Shown piece by piece: positions 13,401 through 22,858 of a stretch of DNA of 64,000 bases (positions are counted from its first letter, which is position 1; each line of letters begins with the position of its first letter). The notes beneath the pieces are model-generated. The model saw only the letters and a list, made by a program, of their open reading frames with translations. It did no database searches and was not told where the DNA came from. Position numbers and translations under genes: made by a program. Origin of the DNA: Ophiura sarsii (taxonomy: Eukaryota; Echinodermata; Ophiuroidea; Amphilepidida; Ophiuridae); assembly GCA_035610835.1 (NCBI GenBank), contig CM069450.1, forward strand, positions 28,021,503 through 28,085,502, read 5' to 3'.

Positions 13401-16400
13401 CGCGAGATATGGCCGAAGTAGCTCAGCATTTGGGTGCATTGGGACTGTCTATATATACGTTGTGTATGTTGTATTGAGTCTTTTTACCTTCGATAAAGAT
13501 TCTGTTAGAATCGAAACGTCAGGTCCTCTTATATTTATTACATTTACTTACACAGGCTATTTTTGTGGATAAGCAGTTTGCATTCAGCTTTAACATTATA
13601 CATTAATTTTCGTGTGAACATATTTATTTTGTATATGGGTATTTCCACAGTAATGATACCTTTTCTTGTTTGTGGCTCTAAATCTTGTTTCAAATTGATT
13701 TTCTAGTTCATATTTGGCCAACACTACTGTAAAGTAGCAGGGAGATAGCGAGCAAAATTTCAGAATCCTAGCTTAATTTTGATTTTTTTTTGTACACAAA
13801 CCCTATGGTAACGGTTGTAACATTTTTTTGACATACATATGTTACAACCGTTAACTTTTCAATTTTGACATACAAAATATAAAAGGCTAAATCTTGAAAA
13901 GTTGACCATGTATGTGGGTTGTGCTTATTTCTTCAGTTGATGGACATCAATTACTTGAAACAAAACCAACTGGGGGTAATTTTGATAAATATCAGGGTCT
14001 GGAGACCTGTCCGAATGCGTAACGGGTGTAACGTATGTCAATGTTACAACCGTTATAAAAACAGTCACAAAATGTCATAAAATGTCATGAAATTTGAAAA
14101 AAATAGGATTCATGGTCAACTTTTCAAGATTTAGCCTTTTATATTTTGTATGTCAAAATTGAAAAGTTAACGGTAGTAACATATATGTATGTCAAAAAAA
14201 TGTTACAACCGTTACCATAGGGTTTGTGTATAAAAAAAAATCAACATTAAGCTAGGATTCTGAAATTTTGCTCGCTATCTCCCTGCTACTTTACAGTAGT
14301 GTTGGCCAAATATGAGCTAGAAAATCAATTTGAAACAACATTTAGAGCCACAAAAAAAAAAGGTATCATTACTGTGGAAACACCCATATACATGCAAGTC
14401 TATGTAATGAACTTTTAATTGCGAATTTAAAAACAAGCGAAATGGATGAAAATCGGCAAAGCGCAAACATTTTTCCGCACAAAAATTATAAATTTTACAG
14501 TATTGGACATCATGGCAACTCAACATACCTTTTGTGTTGCTGTTAAATTTCTTGTAACCACAGCTTGTTTGCCGGTGACATCTTTAAATACCAGCTTGAC
14601 CTGAGCTTTGACCTCCGTCTCATGGGCAGCCTGTAGGGAAAAAACACACCATACAATCATTATAGGGGCACACAAAACTAAATCCTTCCACAGTTGGTGT
14701 AGGTTTTGAAAAATAGTACTTATAGCGAAAAGTATGATCGCCCCAATATAAGCAAATGGTGCATAATTTGATTAAGACTATCGACTATACTCTATTTGGC
14801 TTCGTTTGGACAGTGATGTAACTTAACAGGCGCAGAATTTACGCACACGTATGTATCTTTCGTCTTTCAATGCTCGTGTGTATACGCCAGAATTACTTTA
14901 CATTACTAGAATACGCAGTTACGTCACTGTGTGTCTCGTGATGGCCAAATACTATAGACTATAGTATCTGAACATTATAAACATTCTAAAATCATGGTTC
15001 AAATCGAACGAAATATGGTAGCCTGGGCCCAATGCTTCTGGGCTCTGAGATAATTTTTACTCTATTTTTCCTTTCTATTATTTTTTCTGTGAGCTCCTAA
15101 AAATCGTACTAGTTGCCCAAGATTCAGAAGGCAAGCAACTCGGGCGGCAAGCTATAGAGATTGGGAGCATTTAGTAGACTGAGAACTTGTTAATACTGTT
15201 GAGAGTAGTGTCACATATACACAGGGAATCAGTAACTTCCTTGGGCTATTTTTAAAACCGTGCCAACCAAGACCACTAGAATAAAAAGAGAAATGAAAAA
15301 CAGAGAGAAAAAAAAGTATACCAGAGCCCAGAAGCCTCGGGATGAGGCTTCATAATAAAGACATACATAAAACGTCCTTACCCCAAAAAGACCCACACAG
15401 GATACTTAGGTGTCATCACCACTTTGCTATAAGCAGTAAAAGTTTGGTACTTACTTTAGGGTCATGGACAAAACCGGATGTTTTAGCAAGAGGTGGTGCA
15501 TCTCCAGTGGTAATATATCGTAGACACTCAATCACACTCTGAAGAGAGAGAGAGAGACAAAGAATTAAATCATCCCAAATAATTGGGACAATCATTGTTA
15601 CTATATCACTAAACTTTTACAAATCTGCACATTTTGGACACACTATCAAAAAATGTCTGAATTTCATTAAAAATTAAGGTGCATTTACTTGATAAGGTGC
15701 CATTTACTGTGACAAATCTCAAAATTTTGAACCCAAGAAATATTTTTACAAATCTAGACAAAAACAGGGATGGGGTGCCACGTGACATGATTTGAATACA
15801 TCCATGAATAAATAACTTTAAAAAGTGGTGCCGCGAGGATTTAAAAGTCAACAATGACATCATTTGTTGACTCCCTCATTCCTTGGTACTCCATTTTCTC
15901 ATAGTTTTGAAATGAAATAAATATTAAAAGAACACTTTTCTCCTCTTCTCCGCGAGAAATATTAGAATTTTATACCACTTCCTTTCAGTTTCAGTATGAT
16001 ACCTTGTAAAATAACCCACCCCTGTTGTACTGGCAAACAGACCTCTCAGTAAGGGTGGGAATTTAATTGTATACCTATACATACCTGGGTATTTTCTTAC
16101 ATACCTGGGTATTTTGCACCCGTGACTGGAAATTTCGGACGGGACTCGATTACCCGGGACTTGCTCCCAACCTTATCTCTCAGGTAGGGTTGGTCGGTCG
16201 GTTGGTTTTATCCAGAACATTTTTTTATTATTTTTAATTTGAAATAATAATGGGTCGGTCGGGCCCATACACAGGGTGCTCTTTTCTGTCGCTCAAGTGA
16301 CTCTTACATAGTTTACAGCAAGAATACACTCATTTTTTTGACTGTAAGATTCATCAGGCAACCAGATTCAGCGTTAATCTCAACAAAACCCCAAGACTTA

Positions 16401-16530
16401 CCGTTTTCCCAGCTCCATTGTGACCGGTGATAAGGGTTAGAGGATGAAAGAACTCCACTATCTGTCTATCATGATCTTCATGACCAAAGCTACGGATACC
16501 TCGGATACTAAGCTTCTCTATGGTGGACAT
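1428..16530 (-). CDS. RAD50: RAD50 DNA-repair ATPase, 5' part of gene (11 exons, runs off the window)
   Basis: RAD50 is the SMC-like ATPase of the MRE11-RAD50-NBS1 complex, which senses, tethers and helps resect DNA double-strand breaks in the nucleus. Eleven exons were placed on the minus strand: 16402-16530, 15455-15538, 14529-14630, 11683-11745, 9920-9961, 8914-8987, 7348-7407, 5137-5182, 2770-2838, 1966-2055, 1428-1488. All have GT donors, AG acceptors and compatible phases. They encode about 253 residues: N-terminal [16 protein letters not shown], the Walker A P-loop GHNGAGKT (residues 36-43), the HDPK strand region, [12 protein letters not shown], the Q-loop block FCHQEDSNW, the [14 protein letters not shown] helix and the start of the first coiled coil. 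Vertebrate RAD50 is about 1,310 residues, so roughly four fifths, including the zinc hook and Walker B, lies beyond base 1. The ATG at 16530 is chosen because it matches the family start; two codons (GTG AAC) upstream remain open but are not needed. Odd: His replaces the usual Pro in the P-loop. Confidence 0.96.
1966..2055 (-). CDS. RAD50: RAD50 exon 10 (coiled coil)
   Basis: The 90-nt exon encodes 30 residues with the core [20 protein letters not shown], a heptad-like stretch aligned with the [20 protein letters not shown] segment of RAD50. The sites are acceptor TTGCAG and donor GTAAGT, in phase 0. Sequence similarity is weaker here, as expected for coiled coil. Confidence 0.88.
2770..2838 (-). 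CDS. RAD50: RAD50 exon 9 (coiled coil)
   Basis: The 69-nt exon encodes 23 charged residues with the core [18 protein letters not shown], matching VKEYQMELKYLKQYKEKA at the base of the RAD50 coiled coil. The sites are acceptor TTGCAG and donor GTAGGT, in phase 0. Confidence 0.94.
2933..3276. mobile_element. TTAA-flanked MITE, 344 bp (RAD50 intron 8)
   Basis: The element has perfect terminal inverted repeats beginning AGGGGCATTGAGAGAT and is flanked on both sides by TTAA (2929-2932 and 3277-3280). No ORF of note is present, so it is non-autonomous. TTAA target duplications are typical of piggyBac-type transposition. It shares length and terminal AGG with the elements at 36186, 51625 and 54110. 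Confidence 0.85.
3738..4123 (-). mobile_element. tRNA-derived SINE
   Basis: Read on the minus strand, the 5' head resembles a tRNA with an A-box-like TGGCGCAGCGGTAGATACC (near 4100) and a B-box-like GGGTTCAAAATC (near 4060). The body ends in AAGGCGCTATATAAATAC, a tail type shared by many marine-animal SINEs, and then an ATT-rich tail at 3739-3775. It is inserted in RAD50 intron 8. Pol III transcription is inferred from the boxes only. Confidence 0.72.
4430..4610. repeat. Dispersed repeat with GGGAAAGGTTTCT core, copy 1
   Basis: The phrase TTGGGAAAGGTTTCTGAAAA followed by a run ending ATGGTAAAACTAATAG recurs at 35670-35790 and 37915-38060 in the same orientation. The element type is unknown. 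Confidence 0.6.
5137..5182 (-). CDS. RAD50: RAD50 exon 8 (46-nt short exon)
   Basis: The short exon completes the Arg codon and encodes [15 protein letters not shown], which leads from the ATPase head into the first coiled coil. The sites are acceptor TTACAG and donor GTAAGC; it returns the reading to phase 0. Confidence 0.93.
6563..6710. repeat. Very long hairpin (44-bp perfect arms, 13-nt loop)
   Basis: The arms 6586-6629 and 6643-6686 are perfect inverted copies separated by 13 bases (6630-6642); imperfect pairing continues outward to about 6563 and 6710. It lies in RAD50 intron 7. It may be a recent fold-back element or a palindromic duplication. Confidence 0.9.
7348..7407 (-). CDS. RAD50: RAD50 exon 7
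   Basis: The 60-nt exon completes the Trp codon, then encodes [19 protein letters not shown] and two bases of an Arg codon. It matches the [20 protein letters not shown] region of RAD50. The sites are acceptor TTTCAG and donor GTATGT. Confidence 0.96.
7927..8611. mobile_element. TA-flanked fold-back MITE, 685 bp (RAD50 intron 6)
   Basis: Terminal inverted repeats begin AAGTGCTCAACAAAAGAAAG and extend about 220 bp into each arm. TA dinucleotides flank both ends (7925-7926 and 8612-8613), as in Tc1/mariner-type insertions. No transposase ORF is present. A single right arm of the same family lies at 42423-42590. Confidence 0.85.
8914..8987 (-). CDS. RAD50: RAD50 exon 6 (Q-loop)
   Basis: The 74-nt exon encodes [15 protein letters not shown] followed by the Q-loop IFCHQEDSN and the first two bases of a Trp codon, which is completed in exon 7. 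The Q-loop glutamine contacts Mg-ATP in ABC/SMC ATPases. The sites are acceptor TTTCAG and donor GTAAGA. Confidence 0.96.
9336..9416. repeat. Hairpin with about 30-bp arms
   Basis: AATATTGACCAAAAAGTGCC (from about 9339) pairs with its inverted copy ending at about 9416, separated by about 20 bases. It is in RAD50 intron 5, next to a 14-base G run at 9304-9317. Confidence 0.6.
9920..9961 (-). CDS. RAD50: RAD50 exon 5 (42-nt short exon)
   Basis: This very short exon encodes 14 residues, [14 protein letters not shown], almost identical to the [12 protein letters not shown] block of vertebrate RAD50. The sites are acceptor TTTCAG and donor GTGAGT, in phase 0. A plain ORF scan misses it. Confidence 0.95.
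11683..11745 (-). CDS. RAD50: RAD50 exon 4
   Basis: The 63-nt exon encodes 21 residues including the KTLEGVISR motif, which matches the KTLEGVITR of vertebrate RAD50. It has acceptor TTTCAG and donor GTAAGC and begins and ends in phase 0. Confidence 0.94.
12462..12623 (+). mobile_element. Penelope-like/retroelement C-terminal fragment
   Basis: One frame reads [20 protein letters not shown], then [13 protein letters not shown] and a stop at 12621-12623. The spacing R-x3-HRS-x10-VG-HFN-x3-H-x2-DM resembles the C-terminal GIY-YIG endonuclease region of Penelope-like retroelements. The fragment is antisense to RAD50 within intron 3. A 3' phrase AGAATCGAAACGTCAGGTCC at 13508-13527 may be its tail. 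The assignment rests on motif memory only. Confidence 0.55.
13205..13429 (-). mobile_element. Non-LTR retrotransposon (LINE) C-terminal fragment
   Basis: A 74-residue open frame carries [19 protein letters not shown] and then [18 protein letters not shown], the typical C-terminal region downstream of the reverse transcriptase in non-LTR elements (GH-x-RR-x-N-LEK ... GKR-x-RGRP-x-RW-x-D). Everything upstream of this segment is missing, so it is a 5'-truncated relic in RAD50 intron 3. The clade is not resolved. Confidence 0.78.
13631..14391. mobile_element. Fold-back element with about 280-bp inverted arms (RAD50 intron 3)
   Basis: The arms 13631-13910 and 14111-14391 are close inverted copies (starting GTATATGGGTATTTCCACAG versus its inverse), with a 200-bp spacer. 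Each arm also contains short palindromes around TGTTACAACCGTTA. No ORF is present. No clear target duplication was found at the edges. Confidence 0.85.
14529..14630 (-). CDS. RAD50: RAD50 exon 3
   Basis: The 102-nt exon encodes 34 residues beginning [18 protein letters not shown] and ending TATQK. It corresponds, with the same length, to the QETDVRAQIRLQFRDV block of vertebrate RAD50. The splice sites are CTACAG and GTATGT, in phase 0. Confidence 0.95.
15455..15538 (-). CDS. RAD50: RAD50 exon 2
   Basis: The 84-nt exon encodes 28 residues beginning [16 protein letters not shown] and ending FVHDPK. It directly follows the Walker A motif, with acceptor TTCAG and donor GTAAGT, phase 0 at both ends. 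The match to the IIECLKYICTGDFPP region of vertebrate RAD50 is clear. Confidence 0.96.
16402..16530 (-). CDS. RAD50: RAD50 exon 1 (start codon, Walker A)
   Basis: This exon has 129 nt and encodes 43 residues from MSTIEKL to the P-loop GHNGAGKT, ending in phase 0 at donor GTAAGT. The P-loop is the ATP-binding Walker A motif. The motif has His where RAD50 proteins usually have Pro (GPNGAGKT). Confidence 0.96.
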
Positions 16531-16633
16531 GTTCACGGTATGTTGTTGCTTACTGGTAAATCAACCACATTGGTCCAAGCCAACACCTGTGGTGTTGAAA
16601 AATTGTGGCATGACATTTTACGTACATTTGTTA
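16531..16633 (-). promoter_or_regulatory. RAD50 upstream region (position inference only)
   Basis: About 100 bases lie between the RAD50 start codon and the MITE at 16634. Part of the 5' UTR or promoter must lie here or beyond the MITE. I see no TATA box or other defined element that I would defend. Confidence 0.3.
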
Positions 16634-16963
16634 CACTGCATATTATGAGCGTTTACTTTTGGACAAACTAAAAGTAAACTCAAAAGTAAACGCAATTCAA
16701 AACACAAAAGTAAACGTAAACCTAAACGCAAAACTAAACGTTTCTTGCATTTTGCACCCAATTGACCTCAAACGCACACTCCAAGTGAGTGGATATTATC
16801 ACAGATGTTTCCACCATGTCTGTGATGACAATGAGACAGTTATTGATATTAGAGGCTGGGTGGAAAACAGAGCTTGTTGTTGGGCTCACATGTGTTTAGT
16901 ATTGCGTTTACTTTTGAGTTTACTTTTATTTTGTCCAAAAGTAAACGCTCATAATTTGCAGTG
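16634..16963. mobile_element. TTA-flanked MITE, 330 bp, upstream of RAD50
   Basis: The inverted termini CACTGCA-W-ATTATGAGCG pair over about 60 bp, and TTA trinucleotides flank both ends (16631-16633 and 16964-16966), as for PIF/Harbinger-type elements. The subterminal regions repeat AAAAGTAAACG several times. There is no transposase. Confidence 0.85.
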
Positions 16964-16966
16964 TTA

Positions 16967-17980
16967 TTAGGACTCATCATTCAACGTATTCAACATCTGA
17001 GTAGGGGGTCATACAAATAATCACTTTCATTATGTCATACAAATGACAATGACAATGACATTAACAAATGACATTTGGGAAACACCCTTCCCTAGCATTA
17101 CCAAAGAAAATGACCGCCCAGGGCCAGAGCCCTTAATGGGGCATAGAGGGATTTCACAAAAAATGAAATTTAATATTTTCACAAAGTTTAGATAGATGAT
17201 ATACATACAAACCTTATAATGTAAGATTTCTTCAAAAGAAATTCAGTAAAAATGAGAAATAAAGACATTTCCTCAGCATTTCCGAAGGTATAGTATAACG
17301 GTAAAATCGGCCCTAACCTTAGCGAAATGCAGTGTAAATATGCGTTGAAAGGTCATAATGATGGTCAATTCTCGCTGATTCCCGGTCATTTAGACAACGG
17401 TCAGTCGTTGAAAGAAGTTGACCGGCCGGTGCCACTGTACATCGTTTCCCATTGCCGAGATTGAAGCCTCTAGTGTGATAGCGCCCTTGATATGCGGCTG
17501 CGAGTCACATCGCAAGTCTCATTTGCCTTTTTATAAGGGATTTCGTATTGTCAATCATAGCGTCGCCCTCGATTTACGAGTCACATCGCGCGTACCCACG
17601 CCCATGGGAGGCTCTTGTTTTGCGATTCAAATTTCCCCTCCTTATATATTCTCTCTGACTATACTTATACTAATTGTTTTAACATAGTTTACATAACAGT
17701 CAAAACGAACTATATCATGATATGTCTAATTAGTATTGGATAATGTTATATTAATTGTGTAAATATCCCTGTAAATATTGGCCAGTGAAATGTGGTGGGC
17801 AACTGGAACTCTGTGTGAGAGGAACTATCGGAGGTGAATCAGGGATACTATTAATTTTGGGATAGGAAAGTCCTATACTAACGTACGTAGCGAAAACGGT
17901 CGCTTTTGCATATTTGAATAAATTATGGTAATCGTCTGGAATGCGTCGGTGACCGGCGTATGACGCGTTTGACGTCATTA
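16967..17980. other. Noncoding interval
   Basis: Only a short (ATGACA)n-like stretch near 17041-17075 and the self-similar GACCGGCCGG patch near 17420 stand out. No gene was recognised. Confidence 0.4.
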
Positions 17981-18341
17981 TTTAGTCAGCATAGAATTGG
18001 TGGCGCTGTGCACGCCGCACAGCACGCGATAGATTTACACCTCCTGAGACGAATATACCTGATTCAGGTATATTCGTCTCAGTTTACAGTTACACACAGC
18101 TTGCTGTCAAAAAATGATACTGACACTGCAGTTGGTTATCCAACGCCAGCGGTTTTTGGATGAAATAATTTTGTTCCAACGTGTGATGAATTTTATGGGG
18201 TCATATAATCAAAATCCTGGGCAAAATCAATTGTTACATTGAAAGCAATGGAAATTCAAAATTAACGGCCGTTCGTGTCTACCATCGTCTGCTACAATCA
18301 CGCCTTATCAGTATAGCGCCACCAATTCTATGCTGACTAAA
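17981..18341. mobile_element. MITE with perfect 27-bp terminal repeats and an internal 39-bp palindrome
   Basis: The termini 17981-18007 and 18315-18341 are perfect inverted copies beginning TTTAGTCAGCATAGAATTGG. Inside, 18044-18082 is a 39-bp palindrome with 19-bp arms around one central base. A diverged inverted relative of the interior lies at 24925-25110. Confidence 0.8.
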
Positions 18342-20642
18342 TTTTAATTTAAAAGTGGACCCGATCGGCAAGCTGAGAGGCACACCCCTGAATAGCCTAG
18401 GTTATGGAACAAGGTCATATGATATGCTGTCGCCTAGTACAGGAAACCCATACGTTGGTGTGTTTTTTCCTTCTTTCCCTACCAAGGTATGGGGAAATTG
18501 TATTGCGAGAAACTGTCAATTAAATTTGCTGTATGAAGTGAATGGAGTGCATCTCGAATGATTGGTGGGGTGAATTTAGTCTCATTCCCATTGCCAACAT
18601 CTTATACGCACATCACTTTTTTACGAACTTACGAATGTATTGAAACGAGTCTATTATAATAAAACATGGCGCCGATTTCGATAAACATCGCGAGTGCCGT
18701 TAAAGTGAATTGGCTTAGAATTTCACCTCAAATTTCAAGGGAATATTGCATTTGTACAAAATATTAAACGAATGGCAAGATAGATGAGAAAGAGTAGATA
18801 AGAACAAGCACAAAGAAGTGTGTTTTTGAGCTCTGGTAAGCGATACAGAAATTAACACAAAAATCATATTTAGAAGGAGTCATACTTAGGTAGGGATGTT
18901 CATATATTTTTTAGAAATGTTGAATTTAAATGTTATTAGTATTGATGGAAAGATCATGTAATCCCTTTAAAATGAGTGCTTGATGAGTTAACTAGGTTAA
19001 GTTAAACTATAAGTGAAGTTATGGAACAAATTAAATTGTGTTGTAAAATTGATGGTTTTTATAACAGTGTTTCAATGCGAAAACTTTGATTCATTATATA
19101 TGCCATGTTTAATGATGAACCATTTTTCAGCCCAAAAGGGCTCAATATTTTTTTAGCCCAAAGTAGCCCAAAAGACTCCCAAACCAAACCTTGCTATTCC
19201 CTATATACCGTTACGGTAGTTTATGTACATTGTTACAATGTATTCCCCTACCCCAAACATAAATCCTACAATAGTTTTAAAGCCCGTTTTAAAGTAAAAA
19301 AACAAATATTAAAAAATAATTGGAAGATTTTTTAAACAAAATTCAAAGTATTTGTTGGGCTTTTACAACTTCCCAGACCCCTTCCACCTCCCCAGACCCC
19401 CTTCCCGGGTCCCCTCTTCCCCAACCCCTCGCCCATAAAACTAAAACAAATCAAAACAAAACAAATCCTGACTGCGCGATCTTGAAAGCACGTGCTCCTG
19501 ATCAACAGATTCATCAACACGGCAATACCGTTTTGCCGGCAAACATGCGCCAATCCATTTCGCCCAACACAGAAATGAGACGCATGGTCAGCGTGGATCG
19601 GGTAAACACATGTGGATCAGACGATTTATTTCTTCAAACGGGTTACTAACGGTTCAAGTTTAGACAAAACGATGGACATCTTTAAGTTAAATATAGTATC
19701 AGGATGCAACAACCGCTAAAGTTGGACAGACCCTTCAGGTAGTAAAAAGTTATTTGAAAAATAGATTCGTAACATCATGAACATGGATGTCAAATTCGGA
19801 AGGGTTACGACTGGTTTAGCATGGCCGATTTACGATCAAAATTACTCTATTAATTCGACAATATTCTGGAATAAGATTTGTTTAATCGTCTCTCGGAAGG
19901 GTTTTTAATATTAAATATGAACGTATTTCGACTAGAAAGTACAAAATATTCAACTTACCTTCATTTGAAACCAGGCCTCGTCGCGAGTGTCGCCGTATTT
20001 GGGCCAGATGACGTAGCAACACCTGTCAACATTTTGGTATACGGTGAAGGGCGCCGCTCGAAAATGCGAAACTGGACAACCCTAACTTTAGGATGGGGAC
20101 AGATAGTGAAACATGCAAAATACCCTATGATGAATAATACCAACTGATGACAAATATCACTAAGTATGATTTGTTGTACTAGCTATGAGCTGTCGCCCAT
20201 TTTGACATCAGTTCGGTATTTTCAAATTCAGGGACAGGGTCGTTAAAAAACCTTCAAAATCTCTGGAATTGATGGAAAAATCATACCTATACCTAACTTC
20301 ACGTAGCTATTGCTTGCAATAGCTACCTGACATAGCCCCTGGTTTCAAAACCGATACAACTGTGTCACAGCAGTGAGTAGTTCACATAAAAATATTTCTT
20401 GAACACCGCAAAGGTTAGACGTTTGCAAATAAGATTATCAGTAATACGTTTTCCTACAGAGCATTCCTACCTACCTTATTTTTAAAACCGAAAAACGGAA
20501 GCAGAAAAACAGCGCATTATCTGAGGTGCGAAAATGAAAATTCGTGAAAACATGTCGTCTTAACGGATTAAGATAGCGACTTCCTTTGTGTGTACCACCT
20601 GTGTCTCTTACAACAACTGTCAAGTACTGTCAAAATACTGTC
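18342..20642. other. Noncoding interval with one candidate exon
   Basis: No recognised gene is present. 19124-19190 has repeated AGCCCAAA phrases like those at 48610-48690. One open segment with good splice sites (19959-20071, minus) is listed separately. Confidence 0.4.
19959..20071 (-). CDS. Candidate orphan exon, unknown protein
   Basis: On the minus strand a 113-nt segment is bounded by acceptor TGTCCAG and donor GTAAGT. One frame is open through all 37 codons, including CCYVIWPKYGDTRDEAWFQM. The composition looks protein-like, but I recognise no family and could not find partner exons. It could equally be chance. Confidence 0.22.
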
Positions 20643-20713
20643 AAAATATCGCGCACATGTGCGCGATATTTTGCGAGAATTCACGTTAACGTGAATTCTC
20701 GCAAAATATCGCG
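20643..20713. repeat. Two overlapping perfect palindromes (30 bp and 52 bp)
   Basis: 20643-20672 is a perfect 30-bp palindrome centred on ACATGT. 20662-20713 is a perfect 52-bp palindrome centred on GTTAAC. They share CGCGATATTTT, so the strand can fold in two mutually exclusive ways. Confidence 0.9.
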
Positions 20714-21280
20714 AGACCTCGTGACGTTATCAAAACAATGTCGCCGAATCATGTTTTTTTCCGACCACACCATTTTCTTCAAATACAATTTGACGACGAT
20801 GTAATCCACCGATTTTCATGTTTGAATTATATTTGTAACTCTGAAGTATTTGCTTAGCCCAAGTGACATTTTCTAAGACGTCAAAAGTAGCCTGGACGAT
20901 AAGTGCATACCACTGAAAATTGGGTTTATATGCCACCACACAACACGGGGGTTCCGTCACGATCGATCCCGGGGTAGAATTCGCGTGTAAATTATACCAT
21001 GATACCATTACATTCGGTAAGAAACCCTCTCCCAGCAAGGTAACCTTAAATTAACTACCAGGAAATATATTTTGTTGTTTTAAAAAATGCGACGTAGCTT
21101 AGCAAGTCAACTCAAGTCAATGCTTGTAAAGGCTTGAGTCTTGAGTCTATAACTCCAAAAGAAGCAACTGCTTGTCCATGGAGGTTCGTGCTGTGCGGGG
21201 TGAAGAACTGGTGCTCGCCAGATTCGTAGATATTTACAAATGGTCATAATGGTGCAAGTAAAAAACATAGGTGCTGGAAG

Positions 21281-21556
21281 TTACAGTTGGTGTTGGGTAG
21301 CTGTTGGAAGCATCCCACGGAGGACCGGCAGTGCCAAAGATTTAAATTGTCGGACTGTTGGTGCTGTGACGACATTTGAGGGGAGTCTGTTCCAGATTGT
21401 TATTGTGCGTACGAAGAAGGAGTACCTGTACGAGTTTAGGCTTGGTGATATGTTCTGGTAACATAATGTATTTGTAAATCTCCCTTGGCGAAGAGCCGGT
21501 ATGACACAAGATGGAAACGGGATATTGACAAGTTGATATTGTATTTTATAGAACAT
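21281..21556 (-). mobile_element. Non-LTR retrotransposon (CR1/Jockey-type) ORF2 C-terminal fragment
   Basis: The frame reads RFTNTLCYQNISPSLNSYRY then SFFVRTITIWNRLPSNVV. This matches the extreme C-terminal motif of CR1/Jockey-group ORF2 proteins (SFF-x-RTI-x-WN-LP). No RT core remains, so it is a 3' relic. Confidence 0.75.
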
Positions 21557-22198
21557 GGACGACTGACCAAGGAGTCTTCTAGTACAATCCTATCAGGTGG
21601 CCGAATTCGGCCCCTGATAAAGTGGGCAAACATGGCCACCAAGACAAAATGCGTAATAAATTCACTATTTTTCATGTTTGAAACCCAAAATAATTGTTCC
21701 AATGGAATAAAAATCTGCTGGGGAAAGGTTTAAGTTTGATTTCCTGTTTGAATTAAGCAAATTATGATGTTTGTTGAAGAGATGAAGGGCAGTTGGTGAT
21801 TTTGGTGTTGGGAAGCTTGATATCTCCCAGCACTATATCTGGGGGAGCTCACTAGCCAAAATGATGTCATAGGTACTTGTAGCCAATTAAATACAAGGGG
21901 TGTGTGAGGGGTGTGTCCGAGACATCCACTCAGCATCAAGCAAACGTTTTGTCTATTGTAAAAAAGTTTTAGTAGTGATGGGCACAACGGTACCATAATG
22001 ATTTTTGTGATAGAAATAGGTGGAGTGTATACTCTCATCCCTATTGAATTGTGTATGAATATTGATGTATATCAAGGGGAGTATGTGGCCAATGATATGC
22101 TGGGTTTCATGACAACCAGTTATGCATGGGTTAGGGCCAACCAATCAGCTTTGAGAAAAAAAGTTTGTGGATATCCTAAAATAGTGATGGGCTAACTT

Positions 22199-22560
22199 TT
22201 ATTTGTTCTCTCTCTCTTTTTCTTTCTTTTTCTTTCTTTTGGGGATTTTTGAAGAATTATTTAGATATATTTATTGTCATGAGTGTGGATTAGTTTTTTT
22301 GTGGTGTTTTTGTGTTGATATATTTTTGTTTTGGGTGTGATTATGTTGTTTTAATGGCTTTTTTAAAGGTATTTTATTGTTGTTTTCTTGTTCAGTTTGT
22401 GTTTTTTTTTAGTTTTGTCTATATTAACTTTATTTATTTATTCATTAATTTATTTATGTATTTACTGTTTGGTGACTTATTTTTTAAACATTTATTTGTT
22501 TATTTATCAATGTTTTTCTTTTCTTTTATTGTTTTAAGTGTTATGGGGGGTGGGGTCTTG
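22199..22560. repeat. T-rich low-complexity tract
   Basis: It begins with TCTTTCTTTTTCTTTC-type repeats and continues as TTTATTTA-type sequence. The long open frames here are low complexity and are not credible genes. Confidence 0.7.
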
Positions 22561-22835
22561 TGAGTATTCTAGTAGATTTGGGGACAATCTTGTACTTCTT
22601 GGCTTGGCTTGGCTTGTTTGTTTCTTTTTGTTGTTTCTTTTTCTTTGTTTTTTTCTTCTTTTTTTCTTGGGGTGGTCTGTGGGGATGTCTTTTTGTTCAG
22701 GTGTGGGTGGGCTGTTTGTTGTTATCGGGTAGGGGGTATTGTCTTTATCCGGGGGGGGGGGGTCTTTTTCTGGATAATGGGTGCTGGGAAAAATCAAAAA
22801 TCCTTATTTTATTCTAGGTTGTTGTTTTTTCTCAA

Positions 22836-22858
22836 GGGGGGGGGGGGGGGGGGGGGGG
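22836..22858 (+). repeat. Poly-G tract, 23 nt
   Basis: An uninterrupted run of 23 G follows shorter G runs at about 22751-22760. Confidence 0.9.
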
